Part shown: piece after piece, positions 42,293-51,268 of the stretch
How positions within the stretch are numbered: the first letter of the stretch is position 1
Layout: every line of letters starts with the position of its first letter
Source: Candidatus Microthrix parvicella Bio17-1
GTDB taxonomy: Bacteria; Actinomycetota; Acidimicrobiia; Acidimicrobiales; Microtrichaceae
Assembly: GCF_000299415.1 (NCBI RefSeq)
Contig: NZ_AMPG01000002.1
Coordinates: 919,674-983,673 of the forward strand
Direction: 5' to 3'
DNA: 64,000 nucleotides
Notes under the pieces: model-generated
Databases searched by the model: none
What the model was told of the DNA's origin: nothing
What the model saw: only the letters and a program-made list of their open reading frames with translations
Made by a program: the position numbers and the translations under genes

Positions 42293-43485
42293 ATGGCGAC
42301 ACATCCGGGCTCACCAACAGGCTGGCCTGCGACCACACTCGAGTCGGTTCGGTAGGTCGGCGACGTCGACGCCATTCCCCGGCGACACAGGCGCGCCTAC
42401 TCCGGCGACTACCAGGCCAACGTCGTCCCTCCCATCGCATCAGCCAACGCTCATCTCTCCGCCGGAACCAGGGCTGCGCTCGATGAGGCCACCGCCCACA
42501 TCGCCCGCTTTGACGCCGACATGTCGAACGAGATCGCCCCATTGGCATCCATCTTGCTTCGCTCGGAGTCCGCATCGTCGAGCCGCATCGAACATCTCAC
42601 CGCATCCGCTCAAGCCATCGCCGCTGCCGAACTGGGCGACACATCCCAACGCAACGCTGCGGAGATTATCGCCAACAGCACCATGATGACTGCCGCCATC
42701 AGGCTGGCAGATCGCCTCGACGCTGAGTCCATCATCGAGATGCACCGGCAGTTGATGGAGCCAATGCGCCCGGACATCGTCGGCCACTGGCGTACCCAAC
42801 CGGTCTGGATTGGGGGCAGTCGCCACGGCCCACACACCGCGGACTTTGTTCCGCCAAAGCACGAGCGGGTGCCGGCGGCGATCGACGACTTGATCGCCCA
42901 TCTTGCCCGAGACGACGTCTCGGTCCTCGAACAAGCAGCGATCGCACACGCCCAGTTCGAGACGATCCACCCGTTTCCAGATGGCAACGGCCGTACTGGC
43001 CGGGCGATCGTCCACAGCATCCTTCGGGCGAAGGGACTCACCCGAAACGTCACGGTGCCCGTCTCTGCCGGGCTGCTGCAAGACGTCGACCAGTACTTCG
43101 CTGCGCTCACCCGCTACCGAGCAGGAGACCCCTCGCCGGTCGTCGAGTGCTTCGCCGATGCTTCATTTGCTGCGGCGCACCATGGTCGAGCAATTGCCGC
43201 CGACCTGTCCGAGGTCCGGGCCCGATGGCAGGACGCACTCAAGGTTCGCTCCCATGCTGCAGCTCACCGCGCGTTGGACGTGGTGAGTAAGCAGCCCGTC
43301 GTCGACGTTGCCTACATCAGCCAAGCGTTGGGCATCAGCGATCGCCGGGCGGGCGATGCCATCGACGCCCTGGTATCAATCGACGCTCTGCGCCAGATCG
43401 GCTCTGGCCAACGAAACCGTCGCTGGCAGGCACCCGAAATCCTCGCGCCCTCGACCAGTTCGCCGAACGAGTCGCCCGCCGATAG
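42293..43485 (+). pseudogene. fic: Fic-family protein with an amber codon and a 3' frameshift
   Basis: From an ATG at 42293 the frame MATHPGSPTGWPATTLESVR stops at TAG (42353-42355), where relatives carry tryptophan, and continues as VGDVDAIPRRHRRAYSGDYQ. Further on the Fic domain is complete: EIAPLASILLRSESASSSRI (the inhibitory-helix-like S/TxxxE region), FVPPKHERVPAAIDDLIAHL, and the catalytic HPFPDGNGRTGR. Near 43450 the ending QFAERVARR lies in another frame, where the natural stop would be 43483-43485. From ATG 42521 a shorter product is possible. Fic enzymes AMPylate target proteins. Confidence 0.78.
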
Positions 43486-43626
43486 CCACCGCTTGTCGAG
43501 CGCCTCAGCGCTCACTCGACGCAGGGCCAGCCAGGACCGCTGCCTCCGCCTCGCCCCCAGAGGTTTCCGTTGCTGTACCGCCCGCTGTCCCAATGATTGT
43601 CACAGCACGCCAATACCGTCAACCAC

Positions 43627-43824
43627 ATGCCCCGCCTCAGCGAGTTCTACGGGATCGTGATCCTCATGTACTTGCGAGACCGCAGTCCTCCCCACTTCCA
43701 CGCACAGTATGGCGAGTACGAGGCGCTCGTAGGGATCCACGATGGTTTGGTCATCCGTGGCTCCTTGCCACGTATTGCCGACAACTTGGTGCAGCAACAG
43801 CCATCCCAAGGGCAACGGAAGTAG
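43627..43824 (+). CDS. DUF4160 protein, C-terminus shortened
   Basis: 65 residues. MPRLSEFYGIVILMYLRDRS and PPHFHAQYGEYEALVGI are the DUF4160 signature, a small domain usually encoded with a DUF2442 partner in TA-like pairs. The family is normally about 80 residues. Here similarity ends after SLPRIADNLVQQ, and the last ten residues look foreign. The partner gene is absent. A minus-strand frame at 43790-43880 (IVRDTAATARQLAEG) resembles the start of DUF6431 proteins, so a decayed element may have cut the gene. Confidence 0.65.
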   Translation: MPRLSEFYGIVILMYLRDRSPPHFHAQYGEYEALVGIHDGLVIRGSLPRIADNLVQQQPSQGQRK

Positions 43825-44782
43825 TGGCCTTCGGCCAGTTGTCTGGCGGTGGCGGCAGTGTCGCGGACGATCATCACGATGAGGCACTCCAGCAGTGTGA
43901 TTGCCCCCAGGCCGGGTGGGCAGGGCGAGTTGGTGTTGCAAACTCAACCTCCCGAACCGCGTTTGACCAAAACGCGTCGAACGTGGCGTCCCCAACGTTG
44001 GCGCGGGTTGCGCGTCAGGGCATCGTCGGGGTGCCCACCGTCAGTGTCACCAAGGCCCTCGCTCATGCCCAACGAACGTGGCGCCTAACAGGCCGCTCGC
44101 CAGTCTCCTGCAGCTCGATCATCTCGGAGGTGCGACGGGGCGCCGGGGCGCCCTGTGGCCCAATTCGACCTGGACGTGTTGTGGGCGGCGATCATCGAGT
44201 GCGGCGTCGCTATCAACGAGGAGACCACGTGAGTACCGACGAACGAACGTCATGGCCGACTATCCATCGATGCAGCCACTCATGGGGTCGATGATCGCCC
44301 GACCAAAAAGGATGCCGCCTCGCGCCGTGGCCTGCGCGCACCCAACCGCCGCCGCTATGGCCCCGTCACATCGCTCCGAGCTGGTGGACCGCATGGCGAC
44401 CTGCGAACCACCGCTTCGCCTGACGGTATCGTCGGTACCTCCCGAGCTAGCCGATCTCGTCCGCGATGACATCCACCCGCCAACCATGACCTTGGGGGCG
44501 ACCCGGCAACTCGTTCCCTTGCCCGTGTAGATCTCGATACCAGCCCTGGTCTCGCAGGCCTGCGTGGAGACCTGTCAGGGGACCAGTGAGACTCTGGGCA
44601 TGGTCGTCAACATCAGGTGGACTGCCCGGATGTCCGGCGGCCGTTGGAGGCGAGTCACACATTCGGCGGTGGCGGGGCAGGCAGATGCCTGACCCGCCAT
44701 GAACAGCCGCCTGCCCGCCTCATTGTCACACGCCCTGGTCACAGTGCTCGACGAAGCATCGAAACGCGACCAAGGAGCTACC
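43825..44782. other. Long decayed region
   Basis: About 950 bases without a gene I can support. A short plus-strand piece (VAQFDLDVLWAAIIECG, near 44160-44230) and the possible DUF6431 remnant noted above look like fragments of lost genes. GGGGCGCCGGGGCGCC near 44137 is a weaker relative of the GC palindromes. The last ~60 bases hold the promoter of the antitoxin-like gene. Confidence 0.4.
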
Positions 44783-44983
44783 ATGACATTTGTGCACTCA
44801 GGCAAGGTCTGGACCGCAGACGAACTCTTTGCGATGACGCCCAACGAGCGGTATGCCGTCGTTCAGGAGAGCATCGTCACCGACATCGACAAGGTTCCAG
44901 CAGATCTGCTGGAACAAGCCCGGTCCGACATTCGAAGCCACATCGCCGACGTCGGATCGGCAGCACCTCCAACTGCCCCATGA
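44783..44983 (+). CDS. Antitoxin-like small protein
   Basis: 66 residues with AAGGAG before the ATG. MTFVHSGKVWTADELFAM and TPNERYAVVQESIVTDID are conserved in its truncated copy at 41378. The protein is acidic and helical. The stop overlaps the start of the next gene as ATGA. I do not recognise a named family. The role as antitoxin is inferred from size, order and coupling. Confidence 0.6.
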   Translation: MTFVHSGKVWTADELFAMTPNERYAVVQESIVTDIDKVPADLLEQARSDIRSHIADVGSAAPPTAP

Positions 44984-45291
44984 GTAGACGTCGACCGGTC
45001 AAGGTCGACGACCGCTTCTTCGAACTTCTCGACCAACAACTTGGATCTGAACGCGGAGCCCACGGAGAGCCCACCGCCACCGACTTCTTGCTCGCCGACC
45101 TCCCTGCAATCGCGGATCGCTTCTCAACGGACTTTGACGAGCTCATCCAACCGATCCCGGGCCGTCCCGACTACCGCGCGTCTCTCAGTGTCGGAGTGCT
45201 TGCACCAAGGATTCTGGTGACTGGGGTGCTCGACTCGGATGGCACCGTCACGCTGTTGAGCGTGCGTATGGACTTCGATGCTGAATGGTGA
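44980..45291 (+). CDS. Toxin-like small protein coupled to the preceding gene
   Basis: 103 residues. VKVDDRFFELLDQQLGSERG and TDFLLADLPAIADRFSTDFD are the most distinctive stretches, followed by a beta-rich end (VGVLAPRILVTGVLDSDG). It may have a RelE-like fold, but no catalytic residues are obvious, so this is open. Paired by ATGA overlap with the antitoxin-like gene. Confidence 0.55.
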   Translation: MSRRRPVKVDDRFFELLDQQLGSERGAHGEPTATDFLLADLPAIADRFSTDFDELIQPIPGRPDYRASLSVGVLAPRILVTGVLDSDGTVTLLSVRMDFDAEW

Positions 45292-45698
45292 ACTGCCGGT
45301 CTGACCCATCTGGAGAGCAACGTCGCCAAGCCGCATCACTCCATGGCGATGTTCGCGAAGTAGTCAGAATGGCGCCTGACCTGGTCTGAGACGTCGACGT
45401 TCTTGAGCTTGGGAGGAGTCGGCGTGAAGCCGGTGAGGCCAGCCGCCTTTTGGCCTGCCATAGCGACGCTGTACAGGCGTTTCAGGACGTTGTCGTTGGT
45501 CGAGTGGTAGTTGTAGACCGCATCGTTGACCCGCTCGGTCAACGGACTCCAGTCACTCTTGGCGCCGATTGCCGCCCCGACGAGGTGGGCGGCCTCAACC
45601 CGGGGGCCGTCCTTCTTGGTCCCCAAGGCCTGAGCGGCAACCACCATGACCCTGGCGCCCAGGCTATGGCCCACCAGCACGTAGGAATCTGCATCAGT

Positions 45699-46666
45699 TG
45701 TTGAGCGCCATGCCTGATGAGCATGGGGGCCAGGGTTTGAGACACGTTGCGTGAGGACGGGGTCGTCCTCACCATCATGTCCACCCTGAGCGAAGGGGCA
45801 ATCAGGACGAACCGACCGTTCTGGCGGTGAACGCCAATCGGAGGTCAGGCTTCAACACGAACTCGCCCTCCCCGCCGGCCGTCTCGACGGCCACACTCAA
45901 GGAATGCTCTTCTTTGCTGTTCGTGCTCGATCCCGAAGCCGCCGCCACCCGCGTCGCGGATGGCGTCCAGCCCTGCCCAGCGTCGGACTGCTCGGGATTC
46001 TTCCAACCCTGGGGCTCCGCACGAACCCGACCGGTGCGGCTTCTCGGTGGTGGCACCGACTCGGTGACCCCACGACGCGCACGCTGCCGTCAATGCGATC
46101 GCACCCACGTGTTCATCCCAGTCCGGGCGTTCCCGAGACGCACCGACAGCATCGAGACCGTCTGGGCGGCCCTCGCCGCCGCCGCTCAGGGGCTGGGACA
46201 CCGGAAGGTAGCCGAACAGGTCGGGGTGCCCGCCACAACGGTCAGAGGCTGGCTGCGTCGAGCACGGGCCAATAGCGACATCATCGCGAATCGAGCCAGA
46301 ATCTTCCGGTCCGACCTGGAGCGCTACAAGCCCGATCATCTTCCAAAGTTCGACACGCCGCTGGCGTGCATGGTCCACACGGTCGCCGGTGCAGCATGCG
46401 CGTGGAAGCGGCGCTTCGGAACAGCCCCACCGGTGCCCGGCTTGACCGGCACCCTTCAGCAGATCGGGTCGTTCATCACCGGCGGCTGGCTGCTGATCGC
46501 GAACGTGCCCCTCTCAAAGCAGTGGTGGAGACCCGGCTGACACCCATCCCGGTCTGCTTCGTCGCGCCCGAGAACCCGCCAACGACAGTTCCGATGAGGA
46601 CGCACACCCCAAATCCATCCTCACCATGAGTGTCCAGCCCATCCTCATCCAAGCTGGCGGTCAACA
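45699..46666 (+). mobile_element. 968-bp transposase-less element with a DUF6431 gene
   Basis: The ends are inverted repeats: TGTTGAGCGCCATGCCTGAT (45699) and, read inward from 46666, TGTTGACCGCCAGCTTGGAT. A 6-bp target duplication (ATCAGT) is at 45693-45698 and 46667-46672. The sub-terminal hairpin GTGAGGACGGGGTCGTCCTC (45756 onward) has a counterpart in the larger relative at 62367. Only the DUF6431 gene lies inside, so the element needs a transposase supplied by another copy. Confidence 0.85.
45827..46540 (+). CDS. DUF6431 protein (zinc-ribbon plus helix-turn-helix) of the small element
   Basis: 237 residues from GTG 45827. The zinc-ribbon region QPCPASDCSGFFQPWGSART and RRARCRQCDRTHVFIPVRAF precede a helix-turn-helix (GHRKVAEQVGVPATTVRGWL). 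It is homologous throughout to the gene at 62567. Such proteins usually accompany a DDE transposase and probably help bind the element ends. The start is uncertain, because the first ~45 residues are poorly conserved. Confidence 0.75.
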   Translation: MNANRRSGFNTNSPSPPAVSTATLKECSSLLFVLDPEAAATRVADGVQPCPASDCSGFFQPWGSARTRPVRLLGGGTDSVTPRRARCRQCDRTHVFIPVRAFPRRTDSIETVWAALAAAAQGLGHRKVAEQVGVPATTVRGWLRRARANSDIIANRARIFRSDLERYKPDHLPKFDTPLACMVHTVAGAACAWKRRFGTAPPVPGLTGTLQQIGSFITGGWLLIANVPLSKQWWRPG

Positions 46667-46967
46667 ATCAGTGCGAGCAAGCAGATCGGCCAAGACGACC
46701 CCTGTCTTGTTGACGCGGTTCTTCGCAACGTGCCAAGGATTCTTGGCGAGACCGGTGGCAGCGAGCATCGGACCAACAGCGCTGAGTTTGGCCGCGCCTG
46801 ACTTTGTGGCAGACATGGCCGCCTTCTTGAGCGCCGCCGGACCGGCGACCTTTGCGGCGCCGTACCCAGCCAGCGCTCCCACGTCTTTGAGTTCCCTCGC
46901 ACCCCAATGCACCCGATACACCGGAGAGTCTGATTCCGGGTCCCACGAACCGGGGAAGGACACCTTG

Positions 46968-47457
46968 ACAGCACCACCGGCGCCACCAAAGCAGCACTCA
47001 AGACCCTCGCCCGACGGGTCCGAAGCCTCGACGACGAAATCTCCGATCTCGACTCAGACCTCGGCTACCTCGTCGAAGCAACCGCTCCAACCCTGGTGAA
47101 CCTCTTCGGCGTCGGGACAGACGTCGCCGTGCAACTCCTCGTCACCGCAGGCGACAACCCCGAACGACTCAAGAGCTCAGCAGCGTTCGCCCACCTCTGC
47201 GGTGTCGCCCCCGTCCCGGCATCCTCAGGACGGACTACACGCCATCGCCTCAATCGGGGAGATGTTGAGCGCCACGCCAACGCGGCACTCTACCGAATCA
47301 CCCTCTGCCGGCTAGACACGACGACACCACCCGCGCCTACCGGGCCCGACGTGCAACCGAACAGAAATCCACCCAAGACATCATCCGCTGCCTCAAGCGC
47401 TACATCGTCCGCGAGGTCTACCAAGCCATCCGAGCAGACTTCAACATCAGCCCTTGA
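46968..47457 (+). pseudogene. IS110-family transposase, C-terminal remnant
   Basis: ATKAALKTLARRVRSLDDEI, LGYLVEATAPTLVNLFGVGT and FAHLCGVAPVPASSGRT form the transposase_20 domain of IS110 elements. After RITLCRL the frame changes, and the final part (KSTQDIIRCLKRYIVREVY, stop 47455-47457) is in another frame. The N-terminal RuvC-like DEDD half is absent. It borders and truncates the DUF726 gene. Confidence 0.8.
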
Positions 47458-47646
47458 CCTTCATAGGAGCATCCCCTGGAACTCGCCCTCCGTCCACGCC
47501 CGGCCATACGCAGTGGTTCCTGCGTGAGGCAATGAACTCGCGACGCGGCGTTTTGCGTTGAGACAATGTCGTCCACTGATGCCCACGAGCCTCTATGATA
47601 GCTGTAAGGACCGACGAAGCCTGTCTTGGGCTTCGCCCAGACGCTT
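47458..47646. other. Intergenic next to the IS110 remnant
   Basis: No gene seen. Likely carries the old IS110 right end. Confidence 0.35.
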
Positions 47647-47706
47647 CCGAAATGAAGTCGCTATGCCGGACAATGACCGAAATGAAGTCGTCATGCCGGA
47701 CCATGA
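47647..47706. repeat. Tandem 30-bp direct repeat
   Basis: Two adjacent 30-base units begin CCGAAATGAAGTCG and end ATGCCGGA.CATGA, differing at two or three positions. They could be the end of an insertion element or an operator array. There are only two units and no spacers, so this is not CRISPR. Confidence 0.6.
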
Positions 47707-47821
47707 ATCGTCCCGTCGGGGTGGTGACAACGCCACCAAACCCTCGACCGGGCAGACCATGTTCTCTTGCGACAGGCCCAACGGTCCGATTGCGAAGGCG
47801 CGAGTGTTAGCAAGAGCGGTC

Positions 47822-48808
47822 ATGACCAGCCTCGGGCTGAGGCAGACTAAACCGAGCCTGGTGGATTTCCGTTCGATCGCTCGGATGTTCACCCCGGCCG
47901 GTGCCTTGTTTACTGGCTTGGTGGTGCAGCTCTATTCTTCCAAAAGTACGCGCTCGGGCGTCGCAACGTTGTGGTACATTCTCATGGCGGCGACAGGCGT
48001 CGTTCTATTTTGGATCTTCGCATTAGGACTATGGACCTCAATTCGGCAGCTAGTCCACACCCACCCGCTGGCGCCACTATTCACAAAGCCCTGGGTGTGG
48101 CTATCTTGCTGCCTACTCGGAGCGTTCCTGACTATCTCGTCGTTTCAGGTCTTCGCTGACGAACGAGTTCAAATACCACCGGCCAGTCCCAACGAACACA
48201 CTTTCGATGTGGACGGCTTGGCGTTGCGGAATCTCCAGACCTTAAAGCGGGGTGATGAGATGCGTATTGCAGCAACAGCGATCAATAGTTCCGACCAACC
48301 AGTGAGCGTTGATTCAATCCAGTGTGGAGCTGGTGTCACTGTTGATTCACCGTGCTTCCAAGACTCATCGGCTGCCTACTCAATCGAAAGGAACATTGAG
48401 GTCTACGAAAAAGGTGGCGTGAGCGCTGACGTACTGATAGAAGAGGGCTTTTCGAAGGGCTACAACGTGGCTGCGGCGGGTTCACTCTCTGAGAACTGCG
48501 GCATTTGGGAAATGTCTTTACAGTTTCCGGCGGATACCAGGCTTCAACCAAACTCCGCTTCTGCTGTAGCAATCGATCTGCCAGACCGATTCCAAATCAC
48601 CCGTGCTAATGGTCAGGCACTGGACAGCTACCAGGGTGGAAGTCAGTTTGGGGAGGAGGTACGCCTCAAATGGAACAACCCGGAGGCTGGGCTGGCCGTG
48701 TCCATCCGTCTATCCACCTCGGGTTCAGATACATACTCGTGTGTATCTAAAGTTGTGCGTTCACCCGATAGCGCTGACTCGCGCGGGAGTTCCGATTGCC
48801 CGTCATGA
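47822..48808 (+). CDS. Membrane protein with a C-terminal extracellular domain
   Basis: About 328 residues from the ATG at 47822; the frame is open some 80 codons further upstream, so the start is uncertain. Hydrophobic helices at LWYILMAATGVVLFWIFALG and WVWLSCCLLGAFLTISSF follow a first weak one (AGALFTGLVVQLY). The rest is outside: a beta-rich region with four or more cysteines (SIQCGAGV, SPCFQDSS, ENCGIWE, YSCVSK). No family recognised. Codon use is less GC-biased than in the neighbours. Confidence 0.6.
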   Translation: MTSLGLRQTKPSLVDFRSIARMFTPAGALFTGLVVQLYSSKSTRSGVATLWYILMAATGVVLFWIFALGLWTSIRQLVHTHPLAPLFTKPWVWLSCCLLGAFLTISSFQVFADERVQIPPASPNEHTFDVDGLALRNLQTLKRGDEMRIAATAINSSDQPVSVDSIQCGAGVTVDSPCFQDSSAAYSIERNIEVYEKGGVSADVLIEEGFSKGYNVAAAGSLSENCGIWEMSLQFPADTRLQPNSASAVAIDLPDRFQITRANGQALDSYQGGSQFGEEVRLKWNNPEAGLAVSIRLSTSGSDTYSCVSKVVRSPDSADSRGSSDCPS

Positions 48809-48830
48809 GTTGGCGTCTGGGGGTGGTCGA

Positions 48831-49382
48831 CTATAGAACATGGTGATTACACATCTTCTGGGATCTCACCGTCGGCCCCGGACACTGGGGGTCGGAGTTC
48901 AATGTCCCTATGCTCACCGTGCCCGGTCCGGAGGGATTTCGTACAAGTGGATCCCAACAATGCTTGGTGAGATGCAGTGGGTCCGACCCTCCTGTGGTCG
49001 GATTCCCGACAGTCGTCGATGCTTCGGTGAGTACAGGGAGTTCCGGCGGACTGTCAGGACGATGAAGCGGTGCGAGGCTGAGCAAGGAAGCCGCTTGCCA
49101 TTCAAACTCTTCGTGGCCATGCCACAGGAAGTGGCTCATGGCATCGAGATGCCGGCCCCAGACGGTTTCGATCAGCGACAAGCGGACGTCCGTGGGCGGC
49201 CGCCCCGCGCCCATCCATTTGGTCAAAGCTCGAGCAGGAGACTGCCAGCCAAGCTCATAGATCATGAGATCAATGCACGGAGCCCACCAACCCAGGGTGC
49301 GGTCGAAGTCGTTGGGCGGGGCGGCAGGTATCGCCAAGGTGCGAGTGGGGTCGCTGAGCGCCCGCCACACCATCGGCACCAA
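48831..49382 (-). CDS. Hypothetical protein, possibly truncated
   Basis: A 183-codon frame starting at GTG 49382. WWAPCIDLMIYELGWQSPAR and RLSLIETVWGRHLDAMSHFL look like a real protein, while the last ~50 residues (proline/serine-rich) look non-coding. No ribosome site is obvious. The opposite-strand frame over the same DNA has an unlikely composition. It may be a decayed gene. Confidence 0.4.
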   Translation of the reverse strand: MVPMVWRALSDPTRTLAIPAAPPNDFDRTLGWWAPCIDLMIYELGWQSPARALTKWMGAGRPPTDVRLSLIETVWGRHLDAMSHFLWHGHEEFEWQAASLLSLAPLHRPDSPPELPVLTEASTTVGNPTTGGSDPLHLTKHCWDPLVRNPSGPGTVSIGTLNSDPQCPGPTVRSQKMCNHHVL

Positions 49383-49460
49383 GACCGACCACGCATCGGC
49401 ACTTTCAAGGTGCCCACTACCTGACCGGGGCCACTCGACGAAACTCCACCGTCGTTGCCC

Positions 49461-50495
49461 TCAGCAGCGGCTGTCGACCGACGCAACCGCGGAGCCTCCT
49501 TGGGCACGATCGAGCGGGCTGGTGTCGAGGTAGCGCCCGTTGAAGAGCGCCGCAAACGACGCGATCGAGCTGCTACTGAGCGACTCGATCACCGATTCCC
49601 AGGTGCGAGACAGAATCCGCTCGGGCTTGGCCATTTGCGCGGTCAGCGCATCGGCCGACTTCCACAGGCTGGCGTCCTGGTCAAGCCCGATGATTGCCAA
49701 TCGAGCCTCATCGACAATCAAGCGTTCGCTCACCGCTGCGAGCATGGCGTTGCGCCAGAGCTGATTGGTCTTGCTGGCCACCAGAGCCGTTTCGGCGCTT
49801 GGCCGGAACCAGCCGCAGTCGTTGGTGACCTGGACGTACCGATCCTTGAGGTACTTCCGCTGCGACAGCGGCTCGGTGTACTTCGTTTCGATCCCAATGA
49901 GCCCGGTCGTTCCGGTCGATGAGCGGTACAGGATGGTTGCATCGAACGCAGTGCGATCGTTCAGGAGCTCAGCTGACGGCCGGTTGGGTGTCCACTCAGC
50001 GAACACCTCGATGACCTCGGCGCAGTCGACTCCGAACAACTGCGACACGATGCGGGCACGGTCCTCGGCCTGACGGAGCGCGGCGACAAAGCTGAACGCC
50101 ATCGGCATCGACGACAACATGTTGTGACGAAGCCGGTGTTCTTCAAGGGTGCCGGATTCCGCCTGAACCTCGGGCAACCGATGGTCGACATAGTCAAGGA
50201 TCGACCGGTCGTCGAAGAAGTTCAACGCCCGGTCGCTGGCCACCGCATCAGGTGCCAGCAAGCTGCCAACCGGACGTGTGGTCTTGCCGTGCGTGTATCC
50301 GTAGTCGGCGCCAAGAACGTGTTCCCGGTACCAGCTCTGGAGCAGCCGGTAGGTGCGACGCAGTGGCGGATCCGACGCCACCGCCAACTTTGGGTCATCC
50401 CAGTTCAGCCGCGCCTCAACCGCGGCGGGTGCGCCGCAAAAGCCACAGAAACGCGAGCCCGACTCAACCGTTGCCTTGCATCGTGCGCAATCCAT
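49461..50495 (-). CDS. PGN_0703-family putative restriction endonuclease with zinc ribbon
   Basis: 344 residues from the ATG at 50495 with GGGAGG close upstream. The N-terminus is a zinc ribbon (MDCARCKATVESGSRFCGFC). The middle carries the PD-(D/E)xK-type motif: NDRTAFDATILYRSSTGTTG then LIGIETKYTEPLSQRKYLKD, with E-T-K as the catalytic pair. Such nucleases are found alone in many genomes; substrate and role are not established, and restriction or repair are both possible. Its 3' end borders the decayed hypothetical gene. Confidence 0.78.
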   Translation of the reverse strand: MDCARCKATVESGSRFCGFCGAPAAVEARLNWDDPKLAVASDPPLRRTYRLLQSWYREHVLGADYGYTHGKTTRPVGSLLAPDAVASDRALNFFDDRSILDYVDHRLPEVQAESGTLEEHRLRHNMLSSMPMAFSFVAALRQAEDRARIVSQLFGVDCAEVIEVFAEWTPNRPSAELLNDRTAFDATILYRSSTGTTGLIGIETKYTEPLSQRKYLKDRYVQVTNDCGWFRPSAETALVASKTNQLWRNAMLAAVSERLIVDEARLAIIGLDQDASLWKSADALTAQMAKPERILSRTWESVIESLSSSSIASFAALFNGRYLDTSPLDRAQGGSAVASVDSRC

Positions 50496-50560
50496 GCGAC
50501 CTCCCTTGCCGAGTCTTGCAGTCGCCATGACCCAAGACGCCCACGGGAGGCCGTCATCGC

Positions 50561-50929
50561 TCACGCCGCGACGAGTTGTACCTCGTAGGCGTCGAACTGG
50601 TGGTCGCGGGTGACAACGGTCATCGACTCAACCTGTGCCTGAGCGATGATCATGCGATCGAACGGGTCGCGGTGATGGAGCGGCAGCTCCTTCACCGCCT
50701 CGGCGTGGGCCCACCTGATGGCGAGCTCATCGAACCCCAGCGACGCATCCAGCGCACCTTCGGGAACGTCCAGCTTGCCGAGCGACGCCTTGATGGCGGC
50801 CTCCCACACCGACGCCGAACTCAGCCACACCTCGTTGACGGGATCGGCAACGAGGTCGGCGGCCTTCTTGGAGAGTGGCTCTCCGGCAAGCCACCACAGC
50901 CACACGTGCGTGTCGACCAGCAACCTCAC
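50561..50929 (-). CDS. vapC: VapC-type PIN-domain toxin
   Basis: 122 residues starting at GTG 50929, overlapping the antitoxin stop. The PIN motif set is complete: LLVDTHVWLWWLAGEPLS, the SASVWEAAIKASLGKL glutamate, HHRDPFDRMIIAQAQ and TRDHQFDAY. This is the second-domain type with the DPFDR..IAQA signature. Together with the Phd-type antitoxin upstream it forms an intact type II toxin-antitoxin pair. Expected to cleave RNA when freed. Confidence 0.92.
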   Translation of the reverse strand: MRLLVDTHVWLWWLAGEPLSKKAADLVADPVNEVWLSSASVWEAAIKASLGKLDVPEGALDASLGFDELAIRWAHAEAVKELPLHHRDPFDRMIIAQAQVESMTVVTRDHQFDAYEVQLVAA

Positions 50930-51165
50930 GAGTCCCCGATGCCTTCGAACGACTCGATGATCTCGCTCGACGTGTCATCGAAATCGTCCGCTATTCGGAT
51001 CTGGCCCTTCAGCGCGCCGGGACGCCGAGGCTGGCGCTCATCGACGTAGGGCACCAGACGAGCCACGGGTCGGCCATTGCGCCCGAGAACGATTCGCTCC
51101 CCCTGCTCAACTCGTTCGAGCAGGCGAGAGAGGTGCGTCTTGGCCTCATGTACGTTCACAACCAC
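50926..51165 (-). CDS. Phd/YefM-type antitoxin
   Basis: 79 residues. MVVNVHEAKTHLSRLLERVE is the classical Phd/YefM N-terminal start, then GERIVLGRNGRPVARLVPY, and an acidic C-terminal toxin-binding tail (DDFDDTSSEIIESFEGIG). It binds the PIN toxin and represses the operon through the palindrome just upstream. Intact. Confidence 0.92.
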   Translation of the reverse strand: MVVNVHEAKTHLSRLLERVEQGERIVLGRNGRPVARLVPYVDERQPRRPGALKGQIRIADDFDDTSSEIIESFEGIGDS

Positions 51166-51167
51166 TC

Positions 51168-51187
51168 AGTTAGTCTAGTCCGACTAA
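51168..51187. promoter_or_regulatory. Inverted repeat, probable operator of the Phd/VapC operon
   Basis: AGTTAGTC-TAGTCC-GACTAAGT, two 8-base arms with one mismatch, immediately before the antitoxin start. Its place matches autoregulation by the antitoxin-toxin complex. Confidence 0.6.
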
Positions 51188-51268
51188 GTCGCATGGGAAA
51201 GGGCCGCTGGCCGCTCACTCATGCGGCAACGGGGAGCGCACGTAGCACGCGCGTAGTACACCTCTGGC

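Larger units (their letters stand above)
45336..46963 (-). pseudogene. DUF726 family alpha/beta-hydrolase, split by a mobile element
   Basis: The upstream fragment (46963-46667) reads VYRVHWGARELKDVGALAGY to GVVLADLLARTD, and the downstream fragment (45698-45336) continues DADSYVLVGHSLGARVMVVA, DAVYNYHSTNDNVLKRLYSV and KLKNVDVSDQVRRHSDYF. Joined, they give the GHSLGA serine-hydrolase domain of DUF726 proteins. A 968-bp element with a 6-bp duplication (ATCAGT on the plus strand) sits exactly between them. The N-terminus upstream of 46963 is also lost, to an IS110 remnant. Confidence 0.85.

Noticed and set aside
43849..44530. Several 75-150 codon plus-strand frames in the decayed region
   Set aside because: They change frame relative to the few protein-like fragments and have no start signals.
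47647..47706. CRISPR-like direct repeats
   Set aside because: Only two adjacent units without spacers and no cas genes.
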